Assembly (NCBI GenBank): GCA_964514575.1
Contig: CAZETJ010000007.1
Location: 1 to 34,209 of the forward strand
Reading direction: 5' to 3'
Length of the DNA: 34,209 bases
Source: CAZETJ01 sp964514575
Lineage (GTDB): Bacteria; Patescibacteriota; Saccharimonadia; Saccharimonadales; UBA10212
The notes under the pieces were generated by a model that worked only from the letters and a program-made list of their open reading frames with translations, ran no database searches and had not been told where the DNA came from. Both the position numbers and the translations under genes were made by a program. Below, in pieces: positions 24,323-31,387 of this stretch (its first letter is position 1; every line of letters begins with the position of its first letter).

Positions 24323-25129
24323 TTATAACTTCAATATTAAATATACCGCAGCCAGCGAGGCAATGAAAATGACTATCGCAGTGGCAATCACCTGAGCCAA
24401 GCCAGTCACGATCAGATGGCGGCTCAACGGGTTGCGACCAATCGAGATCATAGCGCTGCGGATACCGACCATCAGCAAGATTATCGTCAAGGCCATAGCA
24501 ACCACAAAGATGATTACACCGATGTAAATTTTTAGTGGAGAAATTTCGTGGCCGGCGACGGTATTGCCGATTTTCTGCAGCGGAGACGGAATCGCCAAGG
24601 TGTTGTGGTAAAGCGGGTTACGCATAACGCTAACAGCGACTACCGGATCGCCAATAGCGTATTTGCCCGTGTGGCCAACAACATTATGCACGCCATCAAA
24701 ACCCTGGGTAGCGTGGCCGACAACGATCGGCTGGTAAGGCGTCGCCTTGGCGGCGGTGCCGGCAGTGCCAGACATGGAGATATAGTCGCCGGCATGAATA
24801 ACACCGTTCTCGGTGCTAACTAAAACCGGGTAGTCGCCGCCAGCTGTGACGTAAACCTGTTGCCCACTGCGCTGCATAACTACTGGCGCCTTGGAGCCAT
24901 CGACCAACACGCCATAGATACCAGCCGAGTTGTTGGCCGCCGTTGCCTGGACCGTATCAAGTTTTTTGGCGTCTAAACTAACAACCTCGCCAATTTTTAA
25001 ATTGCCGTCAGCGGCAAAACCCTGAACGACATAATCAGCCAAGGCGATGGCAGGCAAAGCAAAGAGAACCAGCCCACAAATTATCAGCCAATGCCAGCTC
25101 AAGCTAAAACGGCGTAATTGTCGTCTCAC
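24323..25129 (-). CDS. Secreted-domain protein with c-subunit-like membrane hairpin
   Basis: A 268-residue protein starting at GTG (25127-25129), in the slot where atpB and atpE normally precede atpF. A signal peptide (HWLIICGLVLFALPAIALAD, residues 13-32) leads into an external domain of about 150 residues made of short beta-strand repeats (LKIGEVVSLD, IYGVLVDGSKAPVVMQRSGQ, PVLVSTENGVIHAGDYISMSG). Two membrane helices follow (IYIGVIIFVVAMALTIILLMVG and IVTGLAQVIATAIVIFIASLA) joined by the polar loop RSAMISIGRNPLSRH, which resembles the ARQP-type loop of subunit c. Where c has its proton-binding Glu/Asp, the second helix reads GLAQVIATAIV with no acidic residue. It may anchor or modify F1Fo instead of carrying protons; canonical a and c may lie elsewhere. 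Confidence 0.7.
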   Translation of the reverse strand: MRRQLRRFSLSWHWLIICGLVLFALPAIALADYVVQGFAADGNLKIGEVVSLDAKKLDTVQATAANNSAGIYGVLVDGSKAPVVMQRSGQQVYVTAGGDYPVLVSTENGVIHAGDYISMSGTAGTAAKATPYQPIVVGHATQGFDGVHNVVGHTGKYAIGDPVVAVSVMRNPLYHNTLAIPSPLQKIGNTVAGHEISPLKIYIGVIIFVVAMALTIILLMVGIRSAMISIGRNPLSRHLIVTGLAQVIATAIVIFIASLAAVYLILKL

Positions 25130-25138
25130 TACCGCTAA

Positions 25139-25144
25139 ATTATA
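25139..25144 (-). promoter_or_regulatory. -10 box at the head of the atp operon
   Basis: TATAAT on the minus strand, 9 bases before the GTG start at 25129 and just after the cysteine desulfurase stop. Likely drives the ATP synthase genes with an extremely short leader. Confidence 0.55.
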
Positions 25145-25154
25145 ACGCTTTTGT

Positions 25155-26303
25155 TTACTTCGTACTATCTGTAAACCGCACTAGCTGAGCGATAGTTTCT
25201 TTGATGTCGTCTTTTGTAATAAACCGGCCAAAGCTAAAGCGCAGCGTCGATCGGGCCTCCGCCTCGCTCAGCCCAATAGCTCGAAGCACGTGCGAAGGTT
25301 CGTCTGTACTGGCGCTGCAAGCGCTGCCAACGGCAGTTTGGATACCAGCTTCGTCTAGCTGCATCATTAACCGCTCGTTATCAGCCCCCGGAAAAGTCAC
25401 GCTAGAGATGTGAGGCGCGCGGTGCTTAGAACCGCCGTTAATAATCGCTGCCGGCAATTGTTCGGCCAAAGCCTCCTCAAAGTCCGACCGCAAATTCGCG
25501 ATTTTTTTTGATTGGCTTTGGCGGTCTTTCTGCGCTTGTGATAACGCCGCCGCTAGCCCCACAGCAAAAGCTACATTCTCGGTACCAGAACGTAGTCCAT
25601 ACTCTTGGCCGCCGCCCAGGACTAAAGGCTCTAACCTGACTCCTGCTCTTACATAAAGCGCTCCGCTTTGTTTTAGCCCGTAAATTTTACCGCCGTTGAG
25701 GCTAAGCAGGTCAACGCCCAGGCGCGATATATGCAGGTCCAAATAATTGCCGGCTTGGGCAGCATCGGTGTGCAAATAAAGCGGCAGCGGGTTGCCTCTA
25801 GATTTACGCTCATTACTTAACTTGTTAAGTAATTTTGATATCGCGCTGATAGGCTGGACAGTCCCCAGCTCGTTGTTGACTAGCATAATGCTAACCAGGA
25901 CGGTTTTGTCGCTAACCGCTGTCTCGAGTTTTTGTAGATCAACTACTCCCCGCTCATCCGCTGGAATTAGCTTGTGACGAAAAAGCTTGGCAGGCTCCAG
26001 AACCGAGTCGTGCTCGATAGCACTGATCAGTACTTCGCCGTCTGGGTAGCGGCGCATAACCCCCTGGATAGCTAAGTTGTTGGCCTCGGTAGCACCAGCT
26101 GTAAAGATTATCTCGGCTGGCCGAGCACCCAAACAGAGAGCAACTTGAGCTCTGGCCGCTTCCAAGTCTTTGCGCACTGAACGAGCTGCCAAATAAGTTG
26201 CCGAGGGGTTATAGAATTCTTCTCGCAAATATGGTCCTATCGCCTCCAGAACTTTTTTGTCGACGGGCGTAGCAGCAGCATAATCCAGGTATATTGATTT
26301 CAT
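25155..26303 (-). CDS. Cysteine desulfurase (NifS/IscS type)
   Basis: A 382-residue PLP enzyme that takes sulfur from cysteine as a persulfide. YLDYAAATPVDKKVLEAI at the N-terminus, TAGATEANNLAIQG, SAIEHDSVL, LHTDAAQA and the substrate loop Cys in GSACSASTDEPSHVL (near residue 325) are present. The PLP lysine region reads SLNGGKIYGLKQSGALYV; the His usually before the Lys (SGHKIYGPKG) is replaced by Gly. RSGTENV follows as expected. No IscU-type scaffold is adjacent, so the likely client here is MnmA (17730). It overlaps tatD by 4 bases. Confidence 0.93.
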   Translation of the reverse strand: MKSIYLDYAAATPVDKKVLEAIGPYLREEFYNPSATYLAARSVRKDLEAARAQVALCLGARPAEIIFTAGATEANNLAIQGVMRRYPDGEVLISAIEHDSVLEPAKLFRHKLIPADERGVVDLQKLETAVSDKTVLVSIMLVNNELGTVQPISAISKLLNKLSNERKSRGNPLPLYLHTDAAQAGNYLDLHISRLGVDLLSLNGGKIYGLKQSGALYVRAGVRLEPLVLGGGQEYGLRSGTENVAFAVGLAAALSQAQKDRQSQSKKIANLRSDFEEALAEQLPAAIINGGSKHRAPHISSVTFPGADNERLMMQLDEAGIQTAVGSACSASTDEPSHVLRAIGLSEAEARSTLRFSFGRFITKDDIKETIAQLVRFTDSTK

Positions 26304-27070
26304 TTCAGTCCAAATAATTTAACCGTGTTGGCGGTTGTGCTTCGAGCTAGGTTCTCCAGGCTCTCGCCGCGTAGCTTAGCCAAGAACTCAGCGATAGTCC
26401 TGATATGTTTAGGCTCACAGACCTCTCCGCGATACGGCGCCGGAGTCAAAAACGGCGCATCAGTTTCCAGTAGCAGCCTCTCGAGCGGCACGGCTTTGGC
26501 CGCCTCCAGCTGCGACTGCTCACGGGTGAAAGTCATAATGCCGTTAAGCCCAACTGACAAACCGCGGCGTAACGCCTCGTCAAGATGGCCGCTATGGGAG
26601 CTAAAACTGTGGACCACGCCTTTGATATTTTTATAAGAATCAAAGATCGGCCAAAAATCTTCAAAGGCGTCACGGATGTGGAAAATAATCGGTAAGTTTT
26701 CTTCCAAAGCGGTCTCTATGTGGATTCTTAGAGCGGCTTTTTGGTCAGCCTTATCCGAAAAATTGCGGTAATAATCCAGGCCGGTTTCGCCAACTGCTAC
26801 GACCTTTGGCTGGCTGGCCAGTTTTTTAAGTTTTTTAGCGGAATTTGGATCAGCCAGGAATTTGGCGGCATCATGCGGATGAGCACCGACGCTGGCCCAA
26901 ACATTGTTCTTGCGGCTCGCCAACTCGAGATTAATCTCAGAGTCCTTAAGCGTGGTGCCGACACTAATGACTTTCTTCACATCGGCTAATTTTGCCCTAG
27001 CTAAAACTTCGTCTTCGTGGCCGTGATAAGCATCGAATTGAAGATGGCAATGGCTATCAATAAGCTCCAT
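26300..27070 (-). CDS. tatD: TatD-family metal-dependent deoxyribonuclease
   Basis: A 256-residue TIM-barrel hydrolase of the TatD family (3'-5' DNase activity in E. coli). Metal ligands appear as IDSHCHLQF (residues 4-12), the Glu in VGETGLDYYRN near 93, HIRDAFEDFW near 131, VHSFSSH near 154 and ETDAPFLTP near 205. The length is normal. It lies 7 bases after metG and overlaps the cysteine desulfurase gene. metG-tatD adjacency is common in bacteria. Confidence 0.95.
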   Translation of the reverse strand: MELIDSHCHLQFDAYHGHEDEVLARAKLADVKKVISVGTTLKDSEINLELASRKNNVWASVGAHPHDAAKFLADPNSAKKLKKLASQPKVVAVGETGLDYYRNFSDKADQKAALRIHIETALEENLPIIFHIRDAFEDFWPIFDSYKNIKGVVHSFSSHSGHLDEALRRGLSVGLNGIMTFTREQSQLEAAKAVPLERLLLETDAPFLTPAPYRGEVCEPKHIRTIAEFLAKLRGESLENLARSTTANTVKLFGLK

Positions 27071-27077
27071 AAGGCTC

Positions 27078-28520
27078 TTAGGCTTTCTTGGCGGTTTCGT
27101 GCTTGGGGAACATCGGTCCAGGCAGGCTTTTTAGGACGCCCGTGCTGAAAGTTTGTTGGATAGTCGCCGCCGTCGCTGGCATAAACGGGCTAAGCAACAC
27201 GGCAATTTCCAGCAAGCTAGCCACCAGATACGCCAGTGTTTCGCGCAGGTGGGCTTCATCGCCAGATTTGGCGATTTCCCACGGCTTGGTTTCCTCAATA
27301 TACTGGTTTAGCCCGCGGACCTGCTCCCAGACAATATCCAAAGCTTTGTCGAAACGGCAGTCAACTATTGCCTGCTTGTATGAACCCACATCGTGATCGG
27401 GGTCAGGGATATCGCCAATGATACCTTTTTGGTAATTCTTGATCATAGCTGCTATGCGGCTAACCGCGTTACCCAGCTCGTCGGCCAGTTCGCTGTTATA
27501 AGCTTCGGTAAATCGTTCCCAGGTAAAGTCGCCATCTCCATATGCCGGAATGTGCCGCATGAAAAAGTACCGGCAGGCATCTACGCCAAACTTAGAAATA
27601 ATGTCCTTAGGAGCCACTACGTTACCCAGCGTCTTGCTCATTTTCTTATTGCCGACTTCTATATGGCCATGGACGTAGAGCATCTTGGGCAGAGGCAAGC
27701 CCAGGCCAAGCAGCATCGCCGGCCAAATAGCGGCGTGGAATCGCAAAATGTCTTTGCCTATAACCTGAACGTCAGCTGGCCAAAATTCTTTAAGGTCTTT
27801 GCCCTCCGGGTAGCCTAGCGCCGTGATGTAGTTCATCAAGGCCTCGAACCAAACGTACATGACTTGGCCGGTGTCACCCGGTACCGGAATCCCCCAGCTA
27901 ATTTTGTCGGCTGGGCGGCTGATAGAGATATCTTCCAGATCGGCAATGATATTTAATATTTCGTGCTTGCGGCTCTCGGGGACAATTCGGAGCGCGTCGC
28001 TGTCAATCGCTTCTTTAATCTGCGGGCCAAAAGCCGTTAGTTTAAAGAAGTAGTTTTCTTCCTGCAGTTTTTCATAAGGCCGGTTGTGGTCTGGGCAGAC
28101 GCCTTTGTTAGCTTTGACCATGGCCTCTGGGAAGTATTCTTCATGGCCAGTGCAGTACCAGCCGACGTAGGTCGATTTATAAATGTGTTTGGCCAAATTT
28201 TTCCATATGGTCTGAGCCCGTTTAACGTGATCAGGGTCGGTCGTTCGGATGAAGCGGTCGTTGCTAATATCCAACTGCTTGAGCAGCTCGACAAAAGAAG
28301 CACTGGTTTTATCGGCAAAAGCCTTGGGCGTTAGCTTGGCTTCGGCGGCTTTTTCGGCAATTTTGCCCCCATGCTCATCAGTGCCGGTTAAAAACAAAAC
28401 CTTAACGCCGCTGGCGCGCATATAGCGGGCTAGAACGTCAGCAGCAACATACTCCAAAGCATGGCCAACATGCGGCTCGGCGTTGACATAGGGAATTGAG
28501 GTCGTAATGTAGAACTTCAT
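27078..28520 (-). CDS. metG: Methionyl-tRNA synthetase
   Basis: A 480-residue class I enzyme that charges initiator and elongator tRNA-Met. The HIGH motif is PYVNAEPHVGHALEY near residue 10, the zinc-knuckle region GWYCTGHEEYF and VCPDHNR near 120-145 is of the short single-knuckle type, and KMSKS is KKMSKTLGNVV near 293. The anticodon-binding helical domain follows, and the C-terminal tRNA-binding extension of longer MetRS proteins is absent. It sits between the NUDIX gene and tatD in a tight operon. Confidence 0.97.
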   Translation of the reverse strand: MKFYITTSIPYVNAEPHVGHALEYVAADVLARYMRASGVKVLFLTGTDEHGGKIAEKAAEAKLTPKAFADKTSASFVELLKQLDISNDRFIRTTDPDHVKRAQTIWKNLAKHIYKSTYVGWYCTGHEEYFPEAMVKANKGVCPDHNRPYEKLQEENYFFKLTAFGPQIKEAIDSDALRIVPESRKHEILNIIADLEDISISRPADKISWGIPVPGDTGQVMYVWFEALMNYITALGYPEGKDLKEFWPADVQVIGKDILRFHAAIWPAMLLGLGLPLPKMLYVHGHIEVGNKKMSKTLGNVVAPKDIISKFGVDACRYFFMRHIPAYGDGDFTWERFTEAYNSELADELGNAVSRIAAMIKNYQKGIIGDIPDPDHDVGSYKQAIVDCRFDKALDIVWEQVRGLNQYIEETKPWEIAKSGDEAHLRETLAYLVASLLEIAVLLSPFMPATAATIQQTFSTGVLKSLPGPMFPKHETAKKA

Positions 28521-28535
28521 CTGTTTAATTCTAGC

Positions 28536-29033
28536 TCAAAATAGAGAACTTTGCTCGGGGCTAGGGTCGATTTGGACGTTCAGGTGGTCTGCCAGTCGCC
28601 GCAGCAGCTCGTCCTGGCCAGCCACCAATTTGCCGGTGGCTCTATCCACCGGCATATACTCGGCTCTATCAATTTCTGGAAATTCCTGTTTTTGGCCGGA
28701 GCGCGGCGGCCACTCTATCTCAAAAGTATTGCTTTTAATCTGGCTAACATCAAGGTCAGCTTCCAGCGCCCAGGCTGTAACCTGCTTGTTGTTTTTCTGC
28801 TTAATATCGCCTAGCTCGATCAGCTGGCCACCGGGTACTTCAAGTCCAAGCTCTTCTTTAAATTCGCGCTTCGCGGCAGCTAGTGGATCTTCGCCCTCTT
28901 CGTATTCACCTTTAGGGATGCTCCACGCTCCTTTATCCTTCTTGGCCCACCATGGCGATCCCATATGAGCAATCAGAACCTCGAGCCGGCCGGCCTTTTT
29001 TCGATAAACTAATAATCCCGCACTGGTTTTCAT
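28536..29033 (-). CDS. NUDIX hydrolase
   Basis: A 165-residue NUDIX protein cleaving a nucleoside diphosphate linked to another group; the substrate is not predictable. The Nudix box is complete: GEYEEGEDPLAAAKREFKEELGL, residues about 42-64, matching GX5EX7REUXEEXGU. Residues before and after (SIPKGE, FPEIDRAEYMPVDRA) resemble small Ap4A/ADP-ribose-type enzymes. The ATG is only 5 bases after the encoded CCA of tRNA-Val, with no room for a ribosome site, so translation probably starts on a leaderless or tRNA-processed mRNA. Confidence 0.93.
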   Translation of the reverse strand: MKTSAGLLVYRKKAGRLEVLIAHMGSPWWAKKDKGAWSIPKGEYEEGEDPLAAAKREFKEELGLEVPGGQLIELGDIKQKNNKQVTAWALEADLDVSQIKSNTFEIEWPPRSGQKQEFPEIDRAEYMPVDRATGKLVAGQDELLRRLADHLNVQIDPSPEQSSLF

Positions 29034-29038
29034 AATTT

Positions 29039-29115
29039 TGGTGGGTCCTACAGGGCTCGAACCTGTGACCTCAGCAATGTGAATGCTGCGCTCTAGCCAA
29101 CTGAGCTAAGAACCC
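29039..29115 (-). tRNA. tRNA-Val (anticodon CAC)
   Basis: The cloverleaf is complete on the minus strand. The acceptor GGGTTCT pairs with AGGACCC (one G-T pair), the D arm contains AGCTCAGTTGGCTAGAGC, and the anticodon arm CAGCA-TTCACAT-TGCTG has CAC in the loop. The T arm is ACAGG-TTCGAGC-CCTGT and the discriminator is A. CCA is encoded in the DNA (29039-29041). The mature 5' end is at 29115. Confidence 0.97.
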
Positions 29116-29124
29116 GCTTCACAA

Positions 29125-29130
29125 ATTATA
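29125..29130 (-). promoter_or_regulatory. -10 box of tRNA-Val
   Basis: TATAAT on the minus strand, 9 bases before the mature tRNA 5' end. It would start transcription only a few bases upstream of the tRNA and probably also drives the NUDIX-metG-tatD-desulfurase run. Confidence 0.55.
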
Positions 29131-29139
29131 TAACTTAGG

Positions 29140-29191
29140 AAAGAAAAAGAGGGAGGTGATTAGTGGCCGCGCGGTTCCCCGCGCGGCCACT
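29140..29191 (-). terminator. Strong hairpin after the GC-rich gene
   Basis: A perfect 13-bp stem (29162-29174 with 29179-29191) closed by a GGAA loop in the minus-strand transcript. A T-rich tract CTCTTTTTCTTT follows about 10 bases later. The distance from stem to T-run is longer than ideal, so termination is likely but not certain. Confidence 0.6.
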
Positions 29192-29201
29192 ATCCGAACC
29201 G

Positions 29202-29723
29202 TTACGCCGACGACGCCGAAGGTTGGATGAGATGCTTCACCGACCAGCGGCGGCCCAGTGGCTCGTTCTCCGCCGGCGGACGCATCTCCGCGAAGTACAC
29301 GCCGTGGTACATGAAGAGCTCGTCGACCTTGTGGCGTTCCAGGCTGTCTGGGCAGTGGATGTGCGCCAGGGCAACCAGTCGCCAGACGGTGTCGTGTTCA
29401 TGCCTGGCGAACGCGTCACTGGCAGCAGAGAGGCACACCGAGAGCATGCTGCCCTTGATGTAGTCCCTGCTGGCGAATGCGAAAGCGCCCGTGTAATAGC
29501 GACGACCCTCGCGTTTGCTGTACTTCGTGCCCGTGGCGAAGAGCTTGACAGCCTCGCGAACGAAAGCCCGCGCGCACACCTGTTGTGCCTCTGGGCCGTA
29601 CGTACGAAGCTTCCGCTTGCACTCGTTCAGGGCGCTTCTGGACGTCTTCCTGCAACTCCGCCGACGAGTGTCCGAGCTGAAGGCTCTCACGACGTCTCTT
29701 GCGGCCTTGCCTATACCGGACAT
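29202..29723 (-). CDS. GC-rich unknown protein, possible transferred gene
   Basis: A 173-residue protein with no recognised family. The minus frame is preferred over the overlapping plus-strand frame because it has AAGGG five bases before its ATG, a hairpin after its stop and a sensible protein pattern. The N-terminal 40 residues are very basic (SSDTRRRSCRKTSRSALNEC), then helical sequence follows (QQVCARAFVREAVKLFATGT, MLSVCLSAASDAFARHEHDT) with several Cys and His residues. Third codon positions are strongly G/C, unlike the neighbours, suggesting transfer from a GC-rich genome. It is flanked by 10-bp inverted repeats (29147-29156 and 29783-29792). Confidence 0.6.
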   Translation of the reverse strand: MSGIGKAARDVVRAFSSDTRRRSCRKTSRSALNECKRKLRTYGPEAQQVCARAFVREAVKLFATGTKYSKREGRRYYTGAFAFASRDYIKGSMLSVCLSAASDAFARHEHDTVWRLVALAHIHCPDSLERHKVDELFMYHGVYFAEMRPPAENEPLGRRWSVKHLIQPSASSA

Positions 29724-29792
29724 TTAGCCCTTTCTCGAAGACAGCGATCACGCACAAGCCTTCCAGTGAGTTCCTAGGCTCTCCTCCCTCTT

Positions 29793-29827
29793 GTAAAAAA
29801 GAAAACGACCGCTTCTTGCTGCGGTCG
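29793..29827 (-). terminator. Rho-independent terminator
   Basis: In the minus-strand transcript, CGACCGC (29821-29827) pairs with GCGGTCG (29806-29812) around an 8-base loop, followed at once by TTTTCTTTTTT. It ends the transcript carrying the 23-codon frame at 29853 and the gene at 29969. Confidence 0.88.
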
Positions 29828-29852
29828 CCTCGGTCTTGGTCGGTTGCGAACT

Positions 29853-29924
29853 TTAGGCAACAGCAGCATCATCTCGATTGACGAGAATAATGCTCTTTTG
29901 CATAAAGTAACGCGAACTTACCAT
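29853..29924 (-). CDS. Probable 23-residue leaderless small protein
   Basis: A 23-codon frame with start ATG at 29922-29924 and TAA at 29853-29855. The peptide begins MVSSRYFMQKS and ends VNRDDAAVA; it has a short hydrophobic patch (SIILV). The support is positional: a TATAAA box lies exactly 7 bases before the ATG, the same spacing as for alaS and mnmA, and a clean terminator follows 26 bases after the stop. It therefore looks like a small self-contained transcription unit. The DDAAVA tail recalls a degradation tag, but the surrounding RNA does not look like tmRNA. No function is assigned. Confidence 0.5.
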   Translation of the reverse strand: MVSSRYFMQKSIILVNRDDAAVA

Positions 29925-29931
29925 GTGTTCT

Positions 29932-29937
29932 TTTATA
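29932..29937 (-). promoter_or_regulatory. -10 box of the 23-codon gene
   Basis: TATAAA on the minus strand, exactly 7 bases before the ATG at 29924; predicts a leaderless transcript. It sits in the gap after the 269-residue gene. Confidence 0.5.
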
Positions 29938-29968
29938 CAGACCACTGATCTAAAATGCAAGATCATTT

Positions 29969-30778
29969 TTAATGATAAAGGTCGAAAACCAGGTCGGCGA
30001 TACCACGCATCGCCCGCATAATTTCCGAGTGTGCGAAGTTCAAGGCTGCACGATCCATCGTTAACGCAGGATCGTAGCTACGCTCTCCTCGTTCTTCGAG
30101 CTCGTCAATCTGACTAGACATTATCGTGAATATAGAATCGGCTAATTCCTCGGCCGTGAAGTGTTCCTCATCAATCTCGAGCAGTTTATTTTGTTCCCTG
30201 ATGACACGATACGAGCCTCGCATGAACGGTAAGCCGGCAATCCAGCCCAGCAGTCTCATGCCTTCAGCCGCTTTCTGACCGTTCGATCCCGTAGCGAGCG
30301 CCATGCACTTGTCCCTATTAAGCTGTAATGCCTCAAGGTTATCTACGGCCATTTGAATTAGCATTGGGCGCATAGTCTCGACGTCAATTCTTTCATTTGC
30401 GATTTCCAATAAGTCCCTAATGTTAGGCAGTAATGGAAATTCACAGTAATTATTCCTAGTATTCCGCTCTGCTGACATCAAGACAAGATCTTTAACGAGC
30501 GATGTGTTCTCTCCCACGCTTCTCCATATCAGCTCGATCTCGGCGTCAACGGCTTCATCAGCGCCCTCAATTTTTAGAATGTCAAAATAATCCCTGATGT
30601 CTCTGGCATCTTTCTCGGGAATTCTGGGCAACATACCGGCTTCTCTTTGCTCGACTTCATCAGCATCAATTAGATCCCAAACACTCTCAGCAGAGCCGTG
30701 ATCGTGATCAGGCTCTTTTCCTCCGCCATCGGAGGCATCGCCCGCAGGGCGGAATTCATAGGGAAAACCTCGTTCCAT
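29969..30778 (-). CDS. Unknown acidic helical protein
   Basis: A 269-residue soluble protein I do not recognise. The first 45 residues are acidic and disordered-looking (GGGKEPDHDHGSAESVWDLI). The rest is helical with leucine-rich stretches (SLVKDLVLMSAERNTRNNYC, TMRPMLIQMAVDNLEALQLN, EELADSIFTIMSSQIDELEE). It has a good promoter, TTGCAA-17-CATAAT, with the -10 box 7 bases before the ATG and no ribosome site, so it is predicted to be leaderless. Confidence 0.72.
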   Translation of the reverse strand: MERGFPYEFRPAGDASDGGGKEPDHDHGSAESVWDLIDADEVEQREAGMLPRIPEKDARDIRDYFDILKIEGADEAVDAEIELIWRSVGENTSLVKDLVLMSAERNTRNNYCEFPLLPNIRDLLEIANERIDVETMRPMLIQMAVDNLEALQLNRDKCMALATGSNGQKAAEGMRLLGWIAGLPFMRGSYRVIREQNKLLEIDEEHFTAEELADSIFTIMSSQIDELEERGERSYDPALTMDRAALNFAHSEIMRAMRGIADLVFDLYH

Positions 30779-30785
30779 TGGTCAT

Positions 30786-30814
30786 ATTATGCCAAATTCT
30801 TGACTTTTTTGCAA
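30786..30814 (-). promoter_or_regulatory. Promoter of the 269-residue gene
   Basis: On the minus strand: -35 TTGCAA (30809-30814), a 17-base spacer, -10 CATAAT (30786-30791), then 7 bases to the ATG. This is the best two-box example of the leaderless arrangement in the window. Confidence 0.7.
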
Positions 30815-30950
30815 TGGCTTGGTGCTGAACTTTGGCTTGCCCTGTGCTACCAACATCGGAGAGAACAGCTGACAACAGCGGCCGAACGAGATTGTTATTC
30901 AGTCCCCCTTTAGATTGCCAAGTTGGTCGAATCGTAAAATACTCGACTAG

Positions 30951-31340
30951 TTAACTTTTTTCGGCTTTTACCGCTTGAACGCCCAGCTGGTGGACGACGT
31001 TTTCGAAATTTCTCTCCACCACGTTGTCCTTTTTATCGACGTGGACGTGCGCCATGCGCTCAGCAATGTGTAAATTAAGGGTTTTGTCGACTGTGCCGAT
31101 GGCTAGAGCACCCGCTGCCAAAGCAATGGGTAAGTAAAGCGGCAAGTAGATAAAGTGGATTTCCATAATGTCAGGGCGGTTATTCCACATCTCACCGGCC
31201 CGCTTACCTAGCCTCTCGACTCTACCAGGCTGTTCTGGCTCGGTAGGATCTACCGGCACAGAAATAGGACCAAAGACTTCTTCAGAAGTTCCGTGCGTCT
31301 TGCGAACAGGAAAAGATTCATCCGTTCGGACATCAGACAT
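30951..31340 (-). CDS. Unknown single-pass membrane protein
   Basis: A 129-residue protein without recognised family. A soluble, proline-rich N-terminus (GPISVPVDPTEPEQPGRVER) leads to one hydrophobic region (FIYLPLYLPIALAAGALAIG, about residues 63-82) and a charged C-terminal tail (AERMAHVHVDKKDNVVERNF). TTGACA (31371-31376) and TATATT (31350-31355) with a 15-base spacer lie upstream; the -10 ends 9 bases before the ATG. Confidence 0.65.
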   Translation of the reverse strand: MSDVRTDESFPVRKTHGTSEEVFGPISVPVDPTEPEQPGRVERLGKRAGEMWNNRPDIMEIHFIYLPLYLPIALAAGALAIGTVDKTLNLHIAERMAHVHVDKKDNVVERNFENVVHQLGVQAVKAEKS

Positions 31341-31387
31341 AAACAGTAGAATATAACTTTAGTTATGTTCTGTCAAAACAGGTAAAC

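Noticed and set aside
29163..29777. Long plus-strand frame of 204 codons overlapping the GC-rich gene
   Set aside because: GC-rich DNA lacks stops by chance. The frame begins inside the hairpin, has no ribosome site and its protein is Arg/Pro rich without pattern; the minus frame has a ribosome site and a hairpin after its stop.
29806..29937. tmRNA, because the small frame ends DDAAVA and is followed by a stem
   Set aside because: No tRNA-like acceptor/T-arm with CCA and no tmRNA 5' consensus flank the frame; the stem is a plain terminator.
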